NCBI RefSeq assembly: GCF_008065375.1
Contig: NZ_VJYI01000001.1
Coordinates: 1 to 64,000 of the forward strand
Direction: 5' to 3'
DNA from: Nonomuraea sp. SYSU D8015
GTDB taxonomy: Bacteria > Actinomycetota > Actinomycetes > Streptosporangiales > Streptosporangiaceae
DNA: 64,000 nucleotides
Shown: positions 17,253 through 25,380 of the stretch, one piece after another
Layout: every line of letters begins with the position of its first letter
How positions within the stretch are numbered: the first letter of the stretch is position 1
The notes under the pieces: generated by a model
Database searches by the model: none
Seen by the model: only the letters and a program-made list of their open reading frames with translations
What the model was told of the DNA's origin: nothing
Program-made: the position numbers and the translations under genes

Positions 17253-17280
17253 CGTCTCAACTCCTTCGCGGCGTCCCTCG

Positions 17281-17295
17281 GTTCGGTCATTGAAC
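17281..17295. promoter_or_regulatory. HxlR-type operator, hydrolase side
   Basis: GTTCGGTCATTGAAC, with inverted arms GTTC and GAAC, is nearly the same as the site at 17320-17334. It lies 29 bases upstream of the hydrolase start, in the divergent promoter region. Confidence 0.5.
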
Positions 17296-17319
17296 CCTGG
17301 GAAGCCGCACGCTACCACG

Positions 17320-17334
17320 GTTCGGTGAATGAAC
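17320..17334. promoter_or_regulatory. HxlR-type operator, regulator side
   Basis: GTTCGGTGAATGAAC, same design as 17281-17295, spaced 39 bases from it. It directly precedes TAACAT (17335-17340), a minus-10 candidate 8 bases before the ATG, so a bound protein would block the regulator's own, probably leaderless, promoter. Confidence 0.55.
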
Positions 17335-17348
17335 TAACATCTGCTCCC

Positions 17349-17870
17349 ATGGCGCTCGGCAAGAACTATGACGGCCAGGACTGCTCCCTCGCCAAGGCCC
17401 TGGAGGTGCTCGGCGAGCGGTGGACGCTGCTCGTGGTCCGCGACGCCATGTACGGCGTGCGCCGCTTCGGCGACTTCCAGGCCCACCTCGACATCCCGCG
17501 AGCCGTCCTGTCCCAGCGCCTGGCCGCTCTGGTCACGGCAGGCGTCCTCGAACGGCGCCGCTACCAGGACGCGCCGCCCCGCGACGAGTACGTCCTGACC
17601 CCCATGGGCCGCGAGCTCTGGCTCCCCGTGCTCGCGCTGGCGCAGTGGGGCGAGCGCAACCTCGCCGCGCACGGCCCCCGCCGCCTGTACCACCACGTGG
17701 CCTGCGGCACCCCGCTGGACCGGCAATCGGCCTGCGCCACCTGCGGCCGGAGCGTCCCGCTGGAGGAGGTCGAGGTACGCCCGGGGCCGGGCCTGCGTCA
17801 CGACACGCGGGAGGACCTGGTCAGTCTCGCACTGCGGACACCACATCGGATGTTGGACCCGATTTCCTGA
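17349..17870 (+). CDS. HxlR-family transcriptional regulator
   Basis: A 173-residue winged-helix regulator. CSLAKALEVLGERWTLLVVRDAMYGVRRFGDF (near 14-45) followed by SQRLAALVTAGVLERRRY is the HxlR signature. The C-terminal extension has Cys pairs (CGTPLD and CATCG), suggesting metal or thiol sensing beyond the basic 100-residue domain. The ATG at 17349 is preferred over an in-frame start at 17325 that would lie inside an operator. It probably represses itself and the divergent hydrolase. Confidence 0.9.
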   Translation: MALGKNYDGQDCSLAKALEVLGERWTLLVVRDAMYGVRRFGDFQAHLDIPRAVLSQRLAALVTAGVLERRRYQDAPPRDEYVLTPMGRELWLPVLALAQWGERNLAAHGPRRLYHHVACGTPLDRQSACATCGRSVPLEEVEVRPGPGLRHDTREDLVSLALRTPHRMLDPIS

Positions 17871-17902
17871 CAAAATCATGGAAACCCCCGAAGGGAGATC
17901 GC

Positions 17903-18523
17903 ATGAGCTGGGCGGAGATCGGGTCCGAGGCCGAGCTGCGTGAGCTGCTCGGCGAGGTCATGCCGAGGGCGGCGACCAAGGAACGCGTACGCCTGCACGA
18001 GCGTGACCTGCAGTGGCTCGCGGCCTCGCCGTTCTGCCTGATCGCCACCTCCGACGACCAGGGCAACTGTGACGTCTCGCCCAAGGGCGACCCCGCCGGA
18101 TTCGTCCACGTCATCGACGACACGACGATCGCCATCCCGGACCGCCCAGGAAACCGCAGAGCAGACGGATTCCTCAACATCCTGAAAAATCCACATGTGG
18201 GGTTGATTTTCCTGATCCCCGGCCGCAACGAGACCCTCCGCGTCAACGGCCGCGCCCGCCTCGTCCGCGAGGCCCCGTTCTTCGACGAGATGATCGTCAA
18301 GGGCCACCGCCCGCAGATCGCGCTCGTCGTGGAGATCGAGCAGATCTTCTTCCACTGCGCCAAGGCGTTCATGCGCTCTTCGCTGTGGAAACCGGACACC
18401 TGGGGCGACGAGCTGCCCTCGCACGCGCGGCTGGTCAAAGAGGTGCAGAAGGTCGAGGCGAGCATCGAGCAGCTGGAGAGCTACTACAGCGAGGCATACA
18501 CCAAGCAGCTCTACGCCACCTGA
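17903..18523 (+). CDS. MSMEG_1061-type FMN-dependent PPOX flavoprotein
   Basis: A 206-residue pyridoxamine-phosphate-oxidase-like protein. FCLIATSDDQGNCDVSPKGD (about 46-65) and AIPDRPGNRRADGFLNIL form the flavin-binding split barrel characteristic of the MSMEG_1061 subgroup, and HCAKAFMRSSLWKP is the conserved late motif. Substrate unknown. AAGGGAG lies 6 bases before the ATG. It starts 33 bases after the hxlR-type gene and may be co-transcribed with it. Confidence 0.88.
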   Translation: MSWAEIGSEAELRELLGEVMPRAATKERVRLHERDLQWLAASPFCLIATSDDQGNCDVSPKGDPAGFVHVIDDTTIAIPDRPGNRRADGFLNILKNPHVGLIFLIPGRNETLRVNGRARLVREAPFFDEMIVKGHRPQIALVVEIEQIFFHCAKAFMRSSLWKPDTWGDELPSHARLVKEVQKVEASIEQLESYYSEAYTKQLYAT

Positions 18524-18540
18524 CCGCTGACATGCGACGA

Positions 18541-18561
18541 CCCAGGCCGGGGCGGCCTGGG
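18541..18561. terminator. Bidirectional hairpin terminator
   Basis: CCCAGGCC, loop GGGGC, GGCCTGGG gives an 8-bp perfect GC stem 18 bases after the PPOX stop and 14 bases beyond the stop of the converging small peptide gene. There is no U-tract, as is common in actinomycetes. Confidence 0.6.
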
Positions 18562-18574
18562 CCGGTCGGTGGTC

Positions 18575-18742
18575 TCAAGCGGCAGGTGTCGGACCGCCGG
18601 GGAAGCGGATCACGTTTCTGCCTGTGTAGGCTCGCAGGTCGATCACCTTGGGGTCGGCGGGTGGCCTGCGGCGGTCTGCCGAGCGAATGTCGCGGACCTT
18701 GTGCCTGGCAACGTGTGGCGGCACCACCACAAGCCTCTTCAT
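18575..18742 (-). CDS. Small basic peptide, DLRxxxGR type, 55 residues
   Basis: An unrecognised 55-codon gene. The peptide begins MKRLVVVPPHVAR, is rich in Arg, and ends with the block VIDLRAYTGRNVIRFPGG. It resembles the peptide encoded 75 bases upstream on the same strand: both begin MKR.V and carry (I/L)DLR, three residues, GR. A purine-rich GGGGGGCTCACG precedes the ATG, and a hairpin lies just past the stop. No Cys, so not a classic lanthipeptide. It could be a small regulatory protein or a ribosomally made peptide precursor; function unknown. Confidence 0.45.
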   Translation of the reverse strand: MKRLVVVPPHVARHKVRDIRSADRRRPPADPKVIDLRAYTGRNVIRFPGGPTPAA

Positions 18743-18816
18743 CGTGAGCCCCCCGTGATATTCCTGTTATCAATGTTATCTACAGATACCCCCGTAAGGC
18801 TGGTGTAAGGAGCGAG

Positions 18817-18918
18817 TCAATAGGGAAGCGTGCGACCCGCCGGCGAACGTAGATCCAACTCCAGGGCCGGCCTGGTGCGCCGCTTGGCCGCCGCCTTCGT
18901 GACTCTGACGCGTTTCAT
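18817..18918 (-). CDS. Small basic peptide, DLRxxxGR type, 33 residues
   Basis: A 33-codon gene with a strong ribosome site (GGAAGGGGGAGACC just before ATG 18918). The peptide starts MKRVRVTKAAAKRRTR and ends LELDLRSPAGRTLPY. It shares its N-terminal MKR.V and the DLRxxxGR motif with the 55-residue peptide downstream, suggesting paralogues. The first half is strongly basic. I do not recognise a family. Confidence 0.45.
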   Translation of the reverse strand: MKRVRVTKAAAKRRTRPALELDLRSPAGRTLPY

Positions 18919-19080
18919 GGTCTCCCCCTTCCGAAGCGCGTCGTTCTCCTTTCCACAACTGTGCGCCGCCTGGCTGGCCGGCGACTAGACGGATGCTTGC
19001 CGTCCGCCATGCGGGCCAACCTAGCCCGGGAGTTCGGCTTGCTCAATGCATTTCTACGGGTTGCGTCTGGCTGTGGTGCC

Positions 19081-19530
19081 TCAGTCCTCGCAGGCGCCCC
19101 ACGACTGACGGCCGCCCCAGGCCTCGACGCGGTTGTCGGGGTCGCGGGTCCAGCCGGCGTACCGGACGCACGTCCAGGGGCCGTCGAGGTGGCTGGTCTC
19201 GGCGTAGTAGCGGTACTTCTGCACGTCCTCGGACTTCGCGCCGCCGCGTACCTCGAGGTAGACGCCGGTGACCGAGCGGACGCCCCCGTACACGGTCTTG
19301 ATCGCGGTCACGCAGTTCTTGCCGCTGTGCTTGCTGTACATCAGGTACACGTGCCCGAACACGGCCCCGTCCCTGGTCTTCATCGCCCGGTGGCCGTCCT
19401 TGACGCGGTGGAAGCCGGGGCCGCAGATGCGCTCGGGCGTGTACCGCGCGGGGGCGGCGTAGGCGGCGGAGGGGACGGCGGCGATACCGGCGGCGACCAG
19501 GGCGGCCGCGATGACCGTTCGCGTGAGCAC
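19081..19530 (-). CDS. Secreted spore-associated protein A (SapA)-like
   Basis: A 149-residue secreted protein. Residues 1-25 form a Sec signal peptide (LTRTVIAAALVAAGIAAVPSA, cleavage near AYA-AP). The mature part carries CGPGFHRV, VYLMYSKHSGKNCVTAIK, and KYRYYAE with a closing WTCVRYAGW. These are the spacing and motifs of Streptomyces SapA-like proteins, which have conserved Cys and a GKNCV core. Role outside the cell or on spores is inferred. A long leader region (19531-19607) separates it from a divergent small frame. Confidence 0.7.
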   Translation of the reverse strand: MLTRTVIAAALVAAGIAAVPSAAYAAPARYTPERICGPGFHRVKDGHRAMKTRDGAVFGHVYLMYSKHSGKNCVTAIKTVYGGVRSVTGVYLEVRGGAKSEDVQKYRYYAETSHLDGPWTCVRYAGWTRDPDNRVEAWGGRQSWGACED

Positions 19531-19607
19531 GATCTTCCCTTCGGCAGGGGATATAAGGACATCGTTGATCTTTACTGTGGCCTGACCGAATGCGCAAGGG
19601 GTGCTGA

Positions 19608-19748
19608 ATGCCGCTGGTCGCGGTCTGCGCGGCCTGGGCCGTGTCCTGGGGCGTGTCCACGATCTCGTACACCCGGTTCGTGGTCAGTCCGCTGCTCGTG
19701 GCCGGGCTGAGCGGATGGCTCAGCCTGCTGCCGCGCTGGCCGCGCTAG
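19608..19748 (+). CDS. Possible small membrane protein, 46 residues
   Basis: A 46-codon frame (ATG 19608, stop 19746-19748) with AAGGGG about 8 bases upstream. The peptide is hydrophobic for most of its length (VAVCAAWAVSWGVS, then VVSPLLVAGLSGWLSLL) and ends in a basic RWPR, compatible with one or two membrane segments. No family recognised. High-GC sequence gives chance frames, so this is tentative. Confidence 0.3.
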   Translation: MPLVAVCAAWAVSWGVSTISYTRFVVSPLLVAGLSGWLSLLPRWPR

Positions 19749-19876
19749 GGCTCCTGGGGTGCCGCTGGTGGCCCGGTTCGCGTTCGAGCGATCCTGAATA
19801 TGGTGCTTCTTTGGGGAAAAGGGACCATGGAACCGGGTATCCCCCCGGCGGACTCGACTGCGAAAAGGGGATCACC

Positions 19877-20128
19877 ATGGCTGTCTGCGAGACCTGCGGC
19901 AACGACTACGACATGGCGTTCGAGGTGCACGCGCAGGGAGCGGTGCACACCTTCGACTGCTTCCAGTGCGCGATCGAGGCCATGGCGCCGGTGTGCGAGC
20001 ACTGCGGCACCAAGGTCATCGGGCACGGGGTGCAGGCGGGCGAGCATTGGTACTGCTGCGCCCACTGCGCCCGTGAGGAGGGCACCCAGGGCATCGTCGA
20101 CCGCGTGATGGCCGGCAGCTCGACCTGA
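19877..20128 (+). CDS. Metallothionein-like Cys-rich metal-binding protein
   Basis: An 83-residue protein with nine Cys and several His: CETCGNDYD, FDCFQCAIE, CEHCGTKVIGHGV and YCCAHCA. The last two are like prokaryotic metallothionein (SmtA-type) and related treble-clef proteins common in actinobacteria, so zinc binding is likely; whether it stores metal or is a regulator is unknown. The ATG at 19877 has AAAAGGGG about 6 bases upstream. It stands alone. Confidence 0.7.
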   Translation: MAVCETCGNDYDMAFEVHAQGAVHTFDCFQCAIEAMAPVCEHCGTKVIGHGVQAGEHWYCCAHCAREEGTQGIVDRVMAGSST

Positions 20129-20156
20129 GGCGGCCCGGCCCTGAGGCGGGCTGGCT

Positions 20157-20230
20157 CCAGGGCGGCAAGGAACGCACGCGGGCCAAGGGCGGCAAGGACG
20201 CACGCCGCTAGGGCAGTAAGGAACGCACGC
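20157..20230. repeat. Three degenerate copies of a 20-bp gene-end sequence
   Basis: GGCGGCAAGGAACGCACGC occurs at about 20161-20179, as GGCGGCAAGGACGCACGC near 20189-20206, and as GGCAGTAAGGAACGCACGC at 20212-20230, where it codes for the last residues of the AlkZ-like protein. The 3' end of that gene seems to have been copied into the spacer. Confidence 0.5.
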
Positions 20231-21299
20231 GAGCGACGGCCTCGTCCAGCGGCCCCTGCGGCACCGGGGCGGCGAGGTCGAGGGAGATGTCGCCGTTCCT
20301 GGCCTCCCAGACGCCCGCCACCCGGCCCTCGTGGACGACCACGGGGGAGATCCACCCTGCCTGACGGCTGACCTTGGGCTTGAGCGGCGGTGGGATGAGC
20401 GGGGCCAGCGTGCGCGGGGCGGCCAGGATGTACTGATCGAAGCCCGGCAGCAGGTGGACCTCGGCCGAGGGGCGCGTGGCCGCGAGGTCGTCGAGGTGCT
20501 CGGTCAGCGCCAGCAGGGTGAGACCGTCGTCGGTCTCGACCTCGGTCAGCTCGGGGGCCAGGTCGCGGAACCAGCCCTTCAGCACCGCCTTCCGCGCCAC
20601 CCCGCCGAACAACCAGGTGTCGAACATCTCCGGCGTCGCGGGCCCGTGGGCGCCGAGGAAGGCGCGCGCCACGCGTACGCCGGCTTCCTCGTGCGGCGGC
20701 AGCTCGGCTGGCCAGCCGGGGATCCAGGCGTGCGGGGCCGTGAACGTCACCCTGCCCTCCCGGGGCGGGCCGTAGCAGAGCTCGCCCAGGCGGCTCAGCG
20801 GCTTGAGCAGGACGCCCCAGCCGGAGGCGAGGGCCTCCTTCAGATGAGCGTCGCCGGTCACCTCCACCACGGCGTCGACCAGCTCCTCGCGGGTCAGTGG
20901 CCGCTCGCCGAGCGCCTGCGGGACCGCCTCGACGACCGCTGCGATCTCGGCGGCGGTGACGCCGTGGCCGCGCTGCCAGGAACCCTTCTCCCAGAACCGC
21001 AACGTGCTCAGCGCGGCGCAGTATCCGGCCAGCTCGTCGGCGGGGACGAGGTGCAGGGTGCCGCGCATGATCCACGTCTTGACCAGGGTGCGGTCGGTCC
21101 ACAGGGCGCGGCCGAGCTCGCCGGGGTCGGGCTCGGCGCTCCTGACCGCCACCGCCAGCTGCGCCGACGAGGCGACCTGGGTCTGGACGCCGCACAACCT
21201 GCGGGCCACGGTCACGGCGTCGGGCGCGCCGCCCCCGCTCACGAACTGCCGGCGCAACCGCCACGCCAGGATCTGGGGCCAGGTCAACTTCATCATCAC
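20208..21299 (-). CDS. AlkZ/YcaQ-like winged-helix DNA glycosylase
   Basis: A 363-residue HTH_42 protein, a family that includes AlkZ/YcaQ glycosylases acting on interstrand crosslinks and bulky alkylated bases. CGVQTQVASS (36-45) supplies the Q-x-Q catalytic motif (Gln39, Gln41); TWIMRGTLHLVPADE and WFRDLAPEL belong to the tandem winged helices, and LLPGFDQYILA is the conserved late motif. Start MMMKL is ambiguous among three Met codons (21299 to 21293). In actinomycetes such genes may protect producers against self-made alkylating agents; no biosynthetic gene is adjacent. Confidence 0.85.
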   Translation of the reverse strand: MMMKLTWPQILAWRLRRQFVSGGGAPDAVTVARRLCGVQTQVASSAQLAVAVRSAEPDPGELGRALWTDRTLVKTWIMRGTLHLVPADELAGYCAALSTLRFWEKGSWQRGHGVTAAEIAAVVEAVPQALGERPLTREELVDAVVEVTGDAHLKEALASGWGVLLKPLSRLGELCYGPPREGRVTFTAPHAWIPGWPAELPPHEEAGVRVARAFLGAHGPATPEMFDTWLFGGVARKAVLKGWFRDLAPELTEVETDDGLTLLALTEHLDDLAATRPSAEVHLLPGFDQYILAAPRTLAPLIPPPLKPKVSRQAGWISPVVVHEGRVAGVWEARNGDISLDLAAPVPQGPLDEAVARVRSLLP

Positions 21300-21654
21300 C
21301 GCCCACTTCTACACCCCACCCCCGACACTTCACCTTCACGACCGGCCCGACCTTCACGACCGGCCCGCCCACCGCCCCGCCCGGGCCTACCGCCCGGCTC
21401 CCGGGTGGTGCCTGCCCGCCCGGCACCCATCGCCCGCCCTGGTGCCTGCCCGGTCGTGCGCCTGAGCGGCCTTGCGCCCGCTCGGTCGCTTGCCCGCTCG
21501 GGAGATGGTCGCGTCCGTGCCGCATCCCACGGATTCACCCGCCCGGCCTCGCGCTCGGCCGGCCGGCCGCCCGGCCCCGAGCCCGGGATCTCTCCCGCGC
21601 CTGCAAGCCGTCCGGCCAAGCGTTGGACGGCGCTCGGCGGGCCGGTCCGTTCCG
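21300..21654. other. Gene-free, GC-rich spacer with an 18-bp tandem repeat
   Basis: No credible gene. ACCTTCACGACCGGCCCG is repeated head to tail at 21332-21349 and 21350-21367. A stem GCCGTCC/GGACGGC (21607-21631) downstream of the binding-protein stop may end that operon's transcript. Confidence 0.5.
21607..21631 (-). terminator. Candidate terminator of the peptide ABC operon
   Basis: GCCGTCC (21607-21613) pairs with GGACGGC (21625-21631) across an 11-base loop, 24 bases past the binding-protein stop. The stem is only 7 bp and has no U-tract. Confidence 0.35.
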
Positions 21655-23343
21655 TCAGCGCATGAAGCCGATGTCCTGGTACCGGAGGTCGTAGAAGCCG
21701 CGTGCCCCCACGTTCGCGAGCGTCGCCTTGGTCGCGACCATCTGCGGCCGCTGGTAGAGCGGCAACACGTTCACCTCCTCCCAGATCAACCGATCCGCGG
21801 CGTTGGTGGCGGCGCGGGCCCGGACGGGGTCCAGGCTCCGGGCGGCCCGGCTCATGGCGTCGTCGATGGCCTTCGACCCGGTACGCCCGAAGTTCGCGTT
21901 CCACGTCTTCCCGCCGTCCGGCGAGTTCGCGTAGACCCCGTAACTACTCGACACCGGGAACGGCGTGCCGATGTAGGCGAACGGCGTGATGTCGAAATTC
22001 CCGGGAATCACGTAGTTGGTGAAGAAGTCGTCACTCGGCACCGCCTTGATCGTCAGCTTCACCCCGATCTGCGCGAGCATGCTCTGCGCCAGCTCCCCCT
22101 CCTGCTTGCTGAGCTGCACTCCGGACGGCACCACGAACCGCAGATCGAGCGTCTTGCCGCCCTTCTGCCTGACCGTCCCGTTGAGCTTCCACCCGGCCGC
22201 GTCCAGCAGCCGCCGCGCCCGCGCCGGGTCGTACGCCCCCAGGCTCCCGGCGTTGTCCTGGTAGCCCTCCTGTGTGTTCATGAAGAAGTGGTTGTTGAGC
22301 AGCGTGACGGGCCACTGCAGCCCCTGCAGGTCGGACTGCGCGATGGCCTGGCGGTTGATGCCGAGCTGGATGGCCTGCCGCACGTTCCGGTCTCTCAGCA
22401 GCTCGCTGGACCCGTTGAAGGTGAAGTGCCGGAAGTCGGGCCCGGCAGCCTGGCGTACCTGAGCCCCGGATGTGGCCCGCGCCCGCGCGTAGTCGGGCGC
22501 GGACGGCCCCACGTCGATGATGTCGAGCTCACCGTTGCTGAACGCCCCGATCAGCGAGTCCTGCTCCGACGCCCGATAAATGATCTTGTCGAGCTTGGCC
22601 CGGTCGCCCCACCAGGAGTCGTCCCGCACCAGCGTGATCGTCTTGGCCGTCTGGTCGAACCCCCCGAACCGGAACGGCCCCGCCGTCACGGGGATCTTGT
22701 TGAGCCAGGCCGTGTTGAACGCCTCGGGCGTCCGGTTGGTGGCGGCCGGCAGCAGGGGCCCGAAGAGCGCCTGCCAGTCCCCGAACGGCCGCGCGAACGT
22801 CACCACCACCTCGAAGTCGTCCTTGCCTTTGGCCACCTTCTCGATGTCCTGGTAGCCGGTCGGCGAGGCGATGCGGTACGCGGAGTCCCGCCCGTTCAGC
22901 GCCTGCCACTGCGCCTGGTAGTCGGCCCAGGTGATCGGCTTGCCGTCGGACCAGCGGGCCTTCGGGTTCAGCGTGTACGTCACCACCTGCTTCGGCTTCT
23001 GCGCGGTGACCTCCGCCGCCAGCACGTAGTCGCGATTGGGCGAGATCTCCGCCTTCTCGTCGGACACGAACGGCGACGGCAGCAGCGCGTTGCTGACCAC
23101 GGCCGCCATGGCCAGGTTGCCGTCGACGTGGTTCCGGTTCCACTGCGCGGGGAACTCGTTGATGCCCCAGCGCAGCGTCCCGCCGTCCCTGACCTTGTCG
23201 CGCGGCTGCAGGTTGATGTCGAAGGCCTTGATCGTACGGTCGTCGCCGGGGCTGTCGACCGGCCCTTCACCGGCGCCGCCGCAGCCCGCCATGGACAGCG
23301 ACGCGGCCACGGCCGCCGCCACGACGAGTCGTGGTGCTTTCAT
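21655..23343 (-). CDS. Peptide ABC transporter substrate-binding lipoprotein
   Basis: A 562-residue SBP family 5 protein. The signal peptide ends in a lipobox LSMAGC with Cys21 as the lipid-anchored residue. The binding domain shows YTLNPKARWSDGKPITWADY (about 130-150), the usual SBP_bac_5 signature, and YDPARARRLLDAAGW. It captures peptides or similar solutes for the permeases encoded upstream in the same operon. It starts 18 bases after the ATPase gene. Having the binding protein last in the operon is less usual. Confidence 0.92.
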   Translation of the reverse strand: MKAPRLVVAAAVAASLSMAGCGGAGEGPVDSPGDDRTIKAFDINLQPRDKVRDGGTLRWGINEFPAQWNRNHVDGNLAMAAVVSNALLPSPFVSDEKAEISPNRDYVLAAEVTAQKPKQVVTYTLNPKARWSDGKPITWADYQAQWQALNGRDSAYRIASPTGYQDIEKVAKGKDDFEVVVTFARPFGDWQALFGPLLPAATNRTPEAFNTAWLNKIPVTAGPFRFGGFDQTAKTITLVRDDSWWGDRAKLDKIIYRASEQDSLIGAFSNGELDIIDVGPSAPDYARARATSGAQVRQAAGPDFRHFTFNGSSELLRDRNVRQAIQLGINRQAIAQSDLQGLQWPVTLLNNHFFMNTQEGYQDNAGSLGAYDPARARRLLDAAGWKLNGTVRQKGGKTLDLRFVVPSGVQLSKQEGELAQSMLAQIGVKLTIKAVPSDDFFTNYVIPGNFDITPFAYIGTPFPVSSSYGVYANSPDGGKTWNANFGRTGSKAIDDAMSRAARSLDPVRARAATNAADRLIWEEVNVLPLYQRPQMVATKATLANVGARGFYDLRYQDIGFMR

Positions 23344-23361
23344 CGAGCGATTCCTCCTGGT

Positions 23362-25380
23362 CTATACGACTTCGCGCCGTTCGGCGTAGTGGCAGGCCGC
23401 GCCCTGGTCCTCGCCCAGCAGCCGCACCTCGGGCTCGACGTCGACGCACAGGCTGCGTTCTTCGTCGGTGAGCTCGGCGCGGAACTTCGGGCACCTGGTG
23501 CGGAAACGGCAGCCCGTCGGAGGGTTGGCCGGGCTGGGCAGGTCGCCTTCGAGCAGGATCCGCCGCCGCGAGCGCTCGCGTCGCGGATCGGGCAGCGGGA
23601 TCGCCGACAGCAGGGCCTGCGTGTACGGATGCATGGGGGCGTCGTAGATCGCGTCCACCTGGCCGATCTCGGCGATCCTGCCGAGGTACATCACCGCGAT
23701 CCGGTCGGCGATGTGGCGCACCACGGCGAGGTCGTGCGCCACCAGCAGATAGGACAGGCCGAGCCTGGCCTTCAGCGCGTCGAGCAGGTTGATCACGCCG
23801 GCCTGGATCGACACGTCGAGCGCCGAGACCGGCTCGTCCAGCACGAGCAGCCGCGGCTCCAGCGCGAGCGCCCGCGCGATGCCGATGCGCTGCCGCTGCC
23901 CGCCGGAGAAATCCTGCGGGTAGCGGGCGGCGTGTGAGACGTCGAGGCCCACCAGCGTCAGCAGCTCGGCCACGCGCCGCCCGGGACGCGACCGGCCGTG
24001 GGTGCGCAGCGGCTCGGCCAGGATGTCGTGCACGGTCATGCGCGGGTCGAGCGAGGCCATCGGGTCCTGGAAGACGACCTGCATGTCGCGCCTGATCCCG
24101 GCGCGCTCGCGCCGGCCGAGCCTGCAGGTGTCGTGGCCGAGCACGACGATGCTGCCCGCCTGCGGCGGGGCGAGCTCGAGGATCTGCGTCAGCGTGGTCG
24201 TCTTGCCGCTGCCGGACTCGCCCACCAGCCCCAGCGTCTCGCCCTGGCGGAGGTCGAAGCCGACCCCGGCCACCGCGTGCACGGTGCCGACCCGGCGCTT
24301 GAACACCGCGCCCTTCAGCAGCGGATAGTCCTTGACCAGGCCGTGGACCTCCAGCACCGTGCGCTCGCCGCGCGCCCGCGGCTCCCGCGGCCTGGCGGCC
24401 TCGTGCCTGCCGGGGCCGTGCGGGTGGACCTCGTCCCACCGGATGCACGCCGCCCGGTGCCCCGCCCCGACCTCGAACAGCGGCGGCTCCCGCTCGTCGC
24501 ACGCGTCGATCTTCATGGGGCAGCGCGGCGCGAACGGGCACCCCGGCGGCAGCGCGTCCGGCGCGGGCGGGTTGCCCTCGATGGGCACGAGCGGCCGCCG
24601 CCCGTCGCGGTCCACGCGCGGGATCGAATTCAGCAGGCCCACGGTGTACGGCATGCGCGGCCGGTAGTAGATGTCCTCCACGTCGCCCACCTCGACCGGC
24701 CGCCCAGCGTACATGACCAGCACCCGGTCGGCGAACCCGGCCACCACCCCCAGGTCGTGCGTGATCATGATGATCGCCGCGCCCGTCTTGCGCTGGGCCT
24801 TCTTGAGCACCTCCAGCACCTGCGCCTGGATGGTGACGTCGAGCGCCGTGGTCGGCTCGTCGCAGATGATCACGTCGGGATCGTTGGCGATGGCCATCGC
24901 GATCACCACGCGCTGCCGCATGCCGCCGGAGAACTCGTGCGGGAAGGCCAGCGCCCGCTCGGCGGGACGCGGGATGCCCACGAGCTCCAGCAACTCGATG
25001 GCCTTGACCAGGGCCGTCTCCTTGCTGACCCGCTGGTGCACGCGCACGGCCTCGGCGATCTGGTCGCCCACCCGGTAGACGGGCGTGAGCGCCGACAGCG
25101 GGTCCTGGAACACCATCGAGATCGCCTTGCCGCGGAACGCCGTCAGCTCGCGCTCCGGGGCCCCGATCAGCTCTTTGCCGTGCAGCCGCACGGACCCGGT
25201 GACGCGCGCCCCGGGCGGCAGCAGCCCCATGACGGCGGCCGAGGTGACGGACTTGCCCGAGCCGGACTCGCCGACGATGCCGAGGACCTCGCCGGGACGC
25301 ACGGCGTAGCTGACCCCGCGGACGGCGGGCACGTCGCCGAACGCCACGGTCAGGTCGCTGACCTCCAGCACCGGGGTCAT
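23362..25380 (-). CDS. Fused double ATPase of a peptide ABC transporter (DppD-DppF type)
   Basis: A 672-residue protein with two complete nucleotide-binding domains. Domain 1 has Walker A GESGSGKS (37-44), FSGGMRQR signature and the oligopeptide C-terminal motif CPFAPRCP. Domain 2 has a second GESGSGKTT near residue 382, [22 protein letters not shown] and CRFRTRCP. One chain therefore replaces the usual DppD plus DppF pair. The start is the ATG at 25380, overlapping the permease stop by four bases; the frame stays open far upstream but that part is the antisense-frame shadow of the permease. Confidence 0.93.
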   Translation of the reverse strand: MTPVLEVSDLTVAFGDVPAVRGVSYAVRPGEVLGIVGESGSGKSVTSAAVMGLLPPGARVTGSVRLHGKELIGAPERELTAFRGKAISMVFQDPLSALTPVYRVGDQIAEAVRVHQRVSKETALVKAIELLELVGIPRPAERALAFPHEFSGGMRQRVVIAMAIANDPDVIICDEPTTALDVTIQAQVLEVLKKAQRKTGAAIIMITHDLGVVAGFADRVLVMYAGRPVEVGDVEDIYYRPRMPYTVGLLNSIPRVDRDGRRPLVPIEGNPPAPDALPPGCPFAPRCPMKIDACDEREPPLFEVGAGHRAACIRWDEVHPHGPGRHEAARPREPRARGERTVLEVHGLVKDYPLLKGAVFKRRVGTVHAVAGVGFDLRQGETLGLVGESGSGKTTTLTQILELAPPQAGSIVVLGHDTCRLGRRERAGIRRDMQVVFQDPMASLDPRMTVHDILAEPLRTHGRSRPGRRVAELLTLVGLDVSHAARYPQDFSGGQRQRIGIARALALEPRLLVLDEPVSALDVSIQAGVINLLDALKARLGLSYLLVAHDLAVVRHIADRIAVMYLGRIAEIGQVDAIYDAPMHPYTQALLSAIPLPDPRRERSRRRILLEGDLPSPANPPTGCRFRTRCPKFRAELTDEERSLCVDVEPEVRLLGEDQGAACHYAERREVV

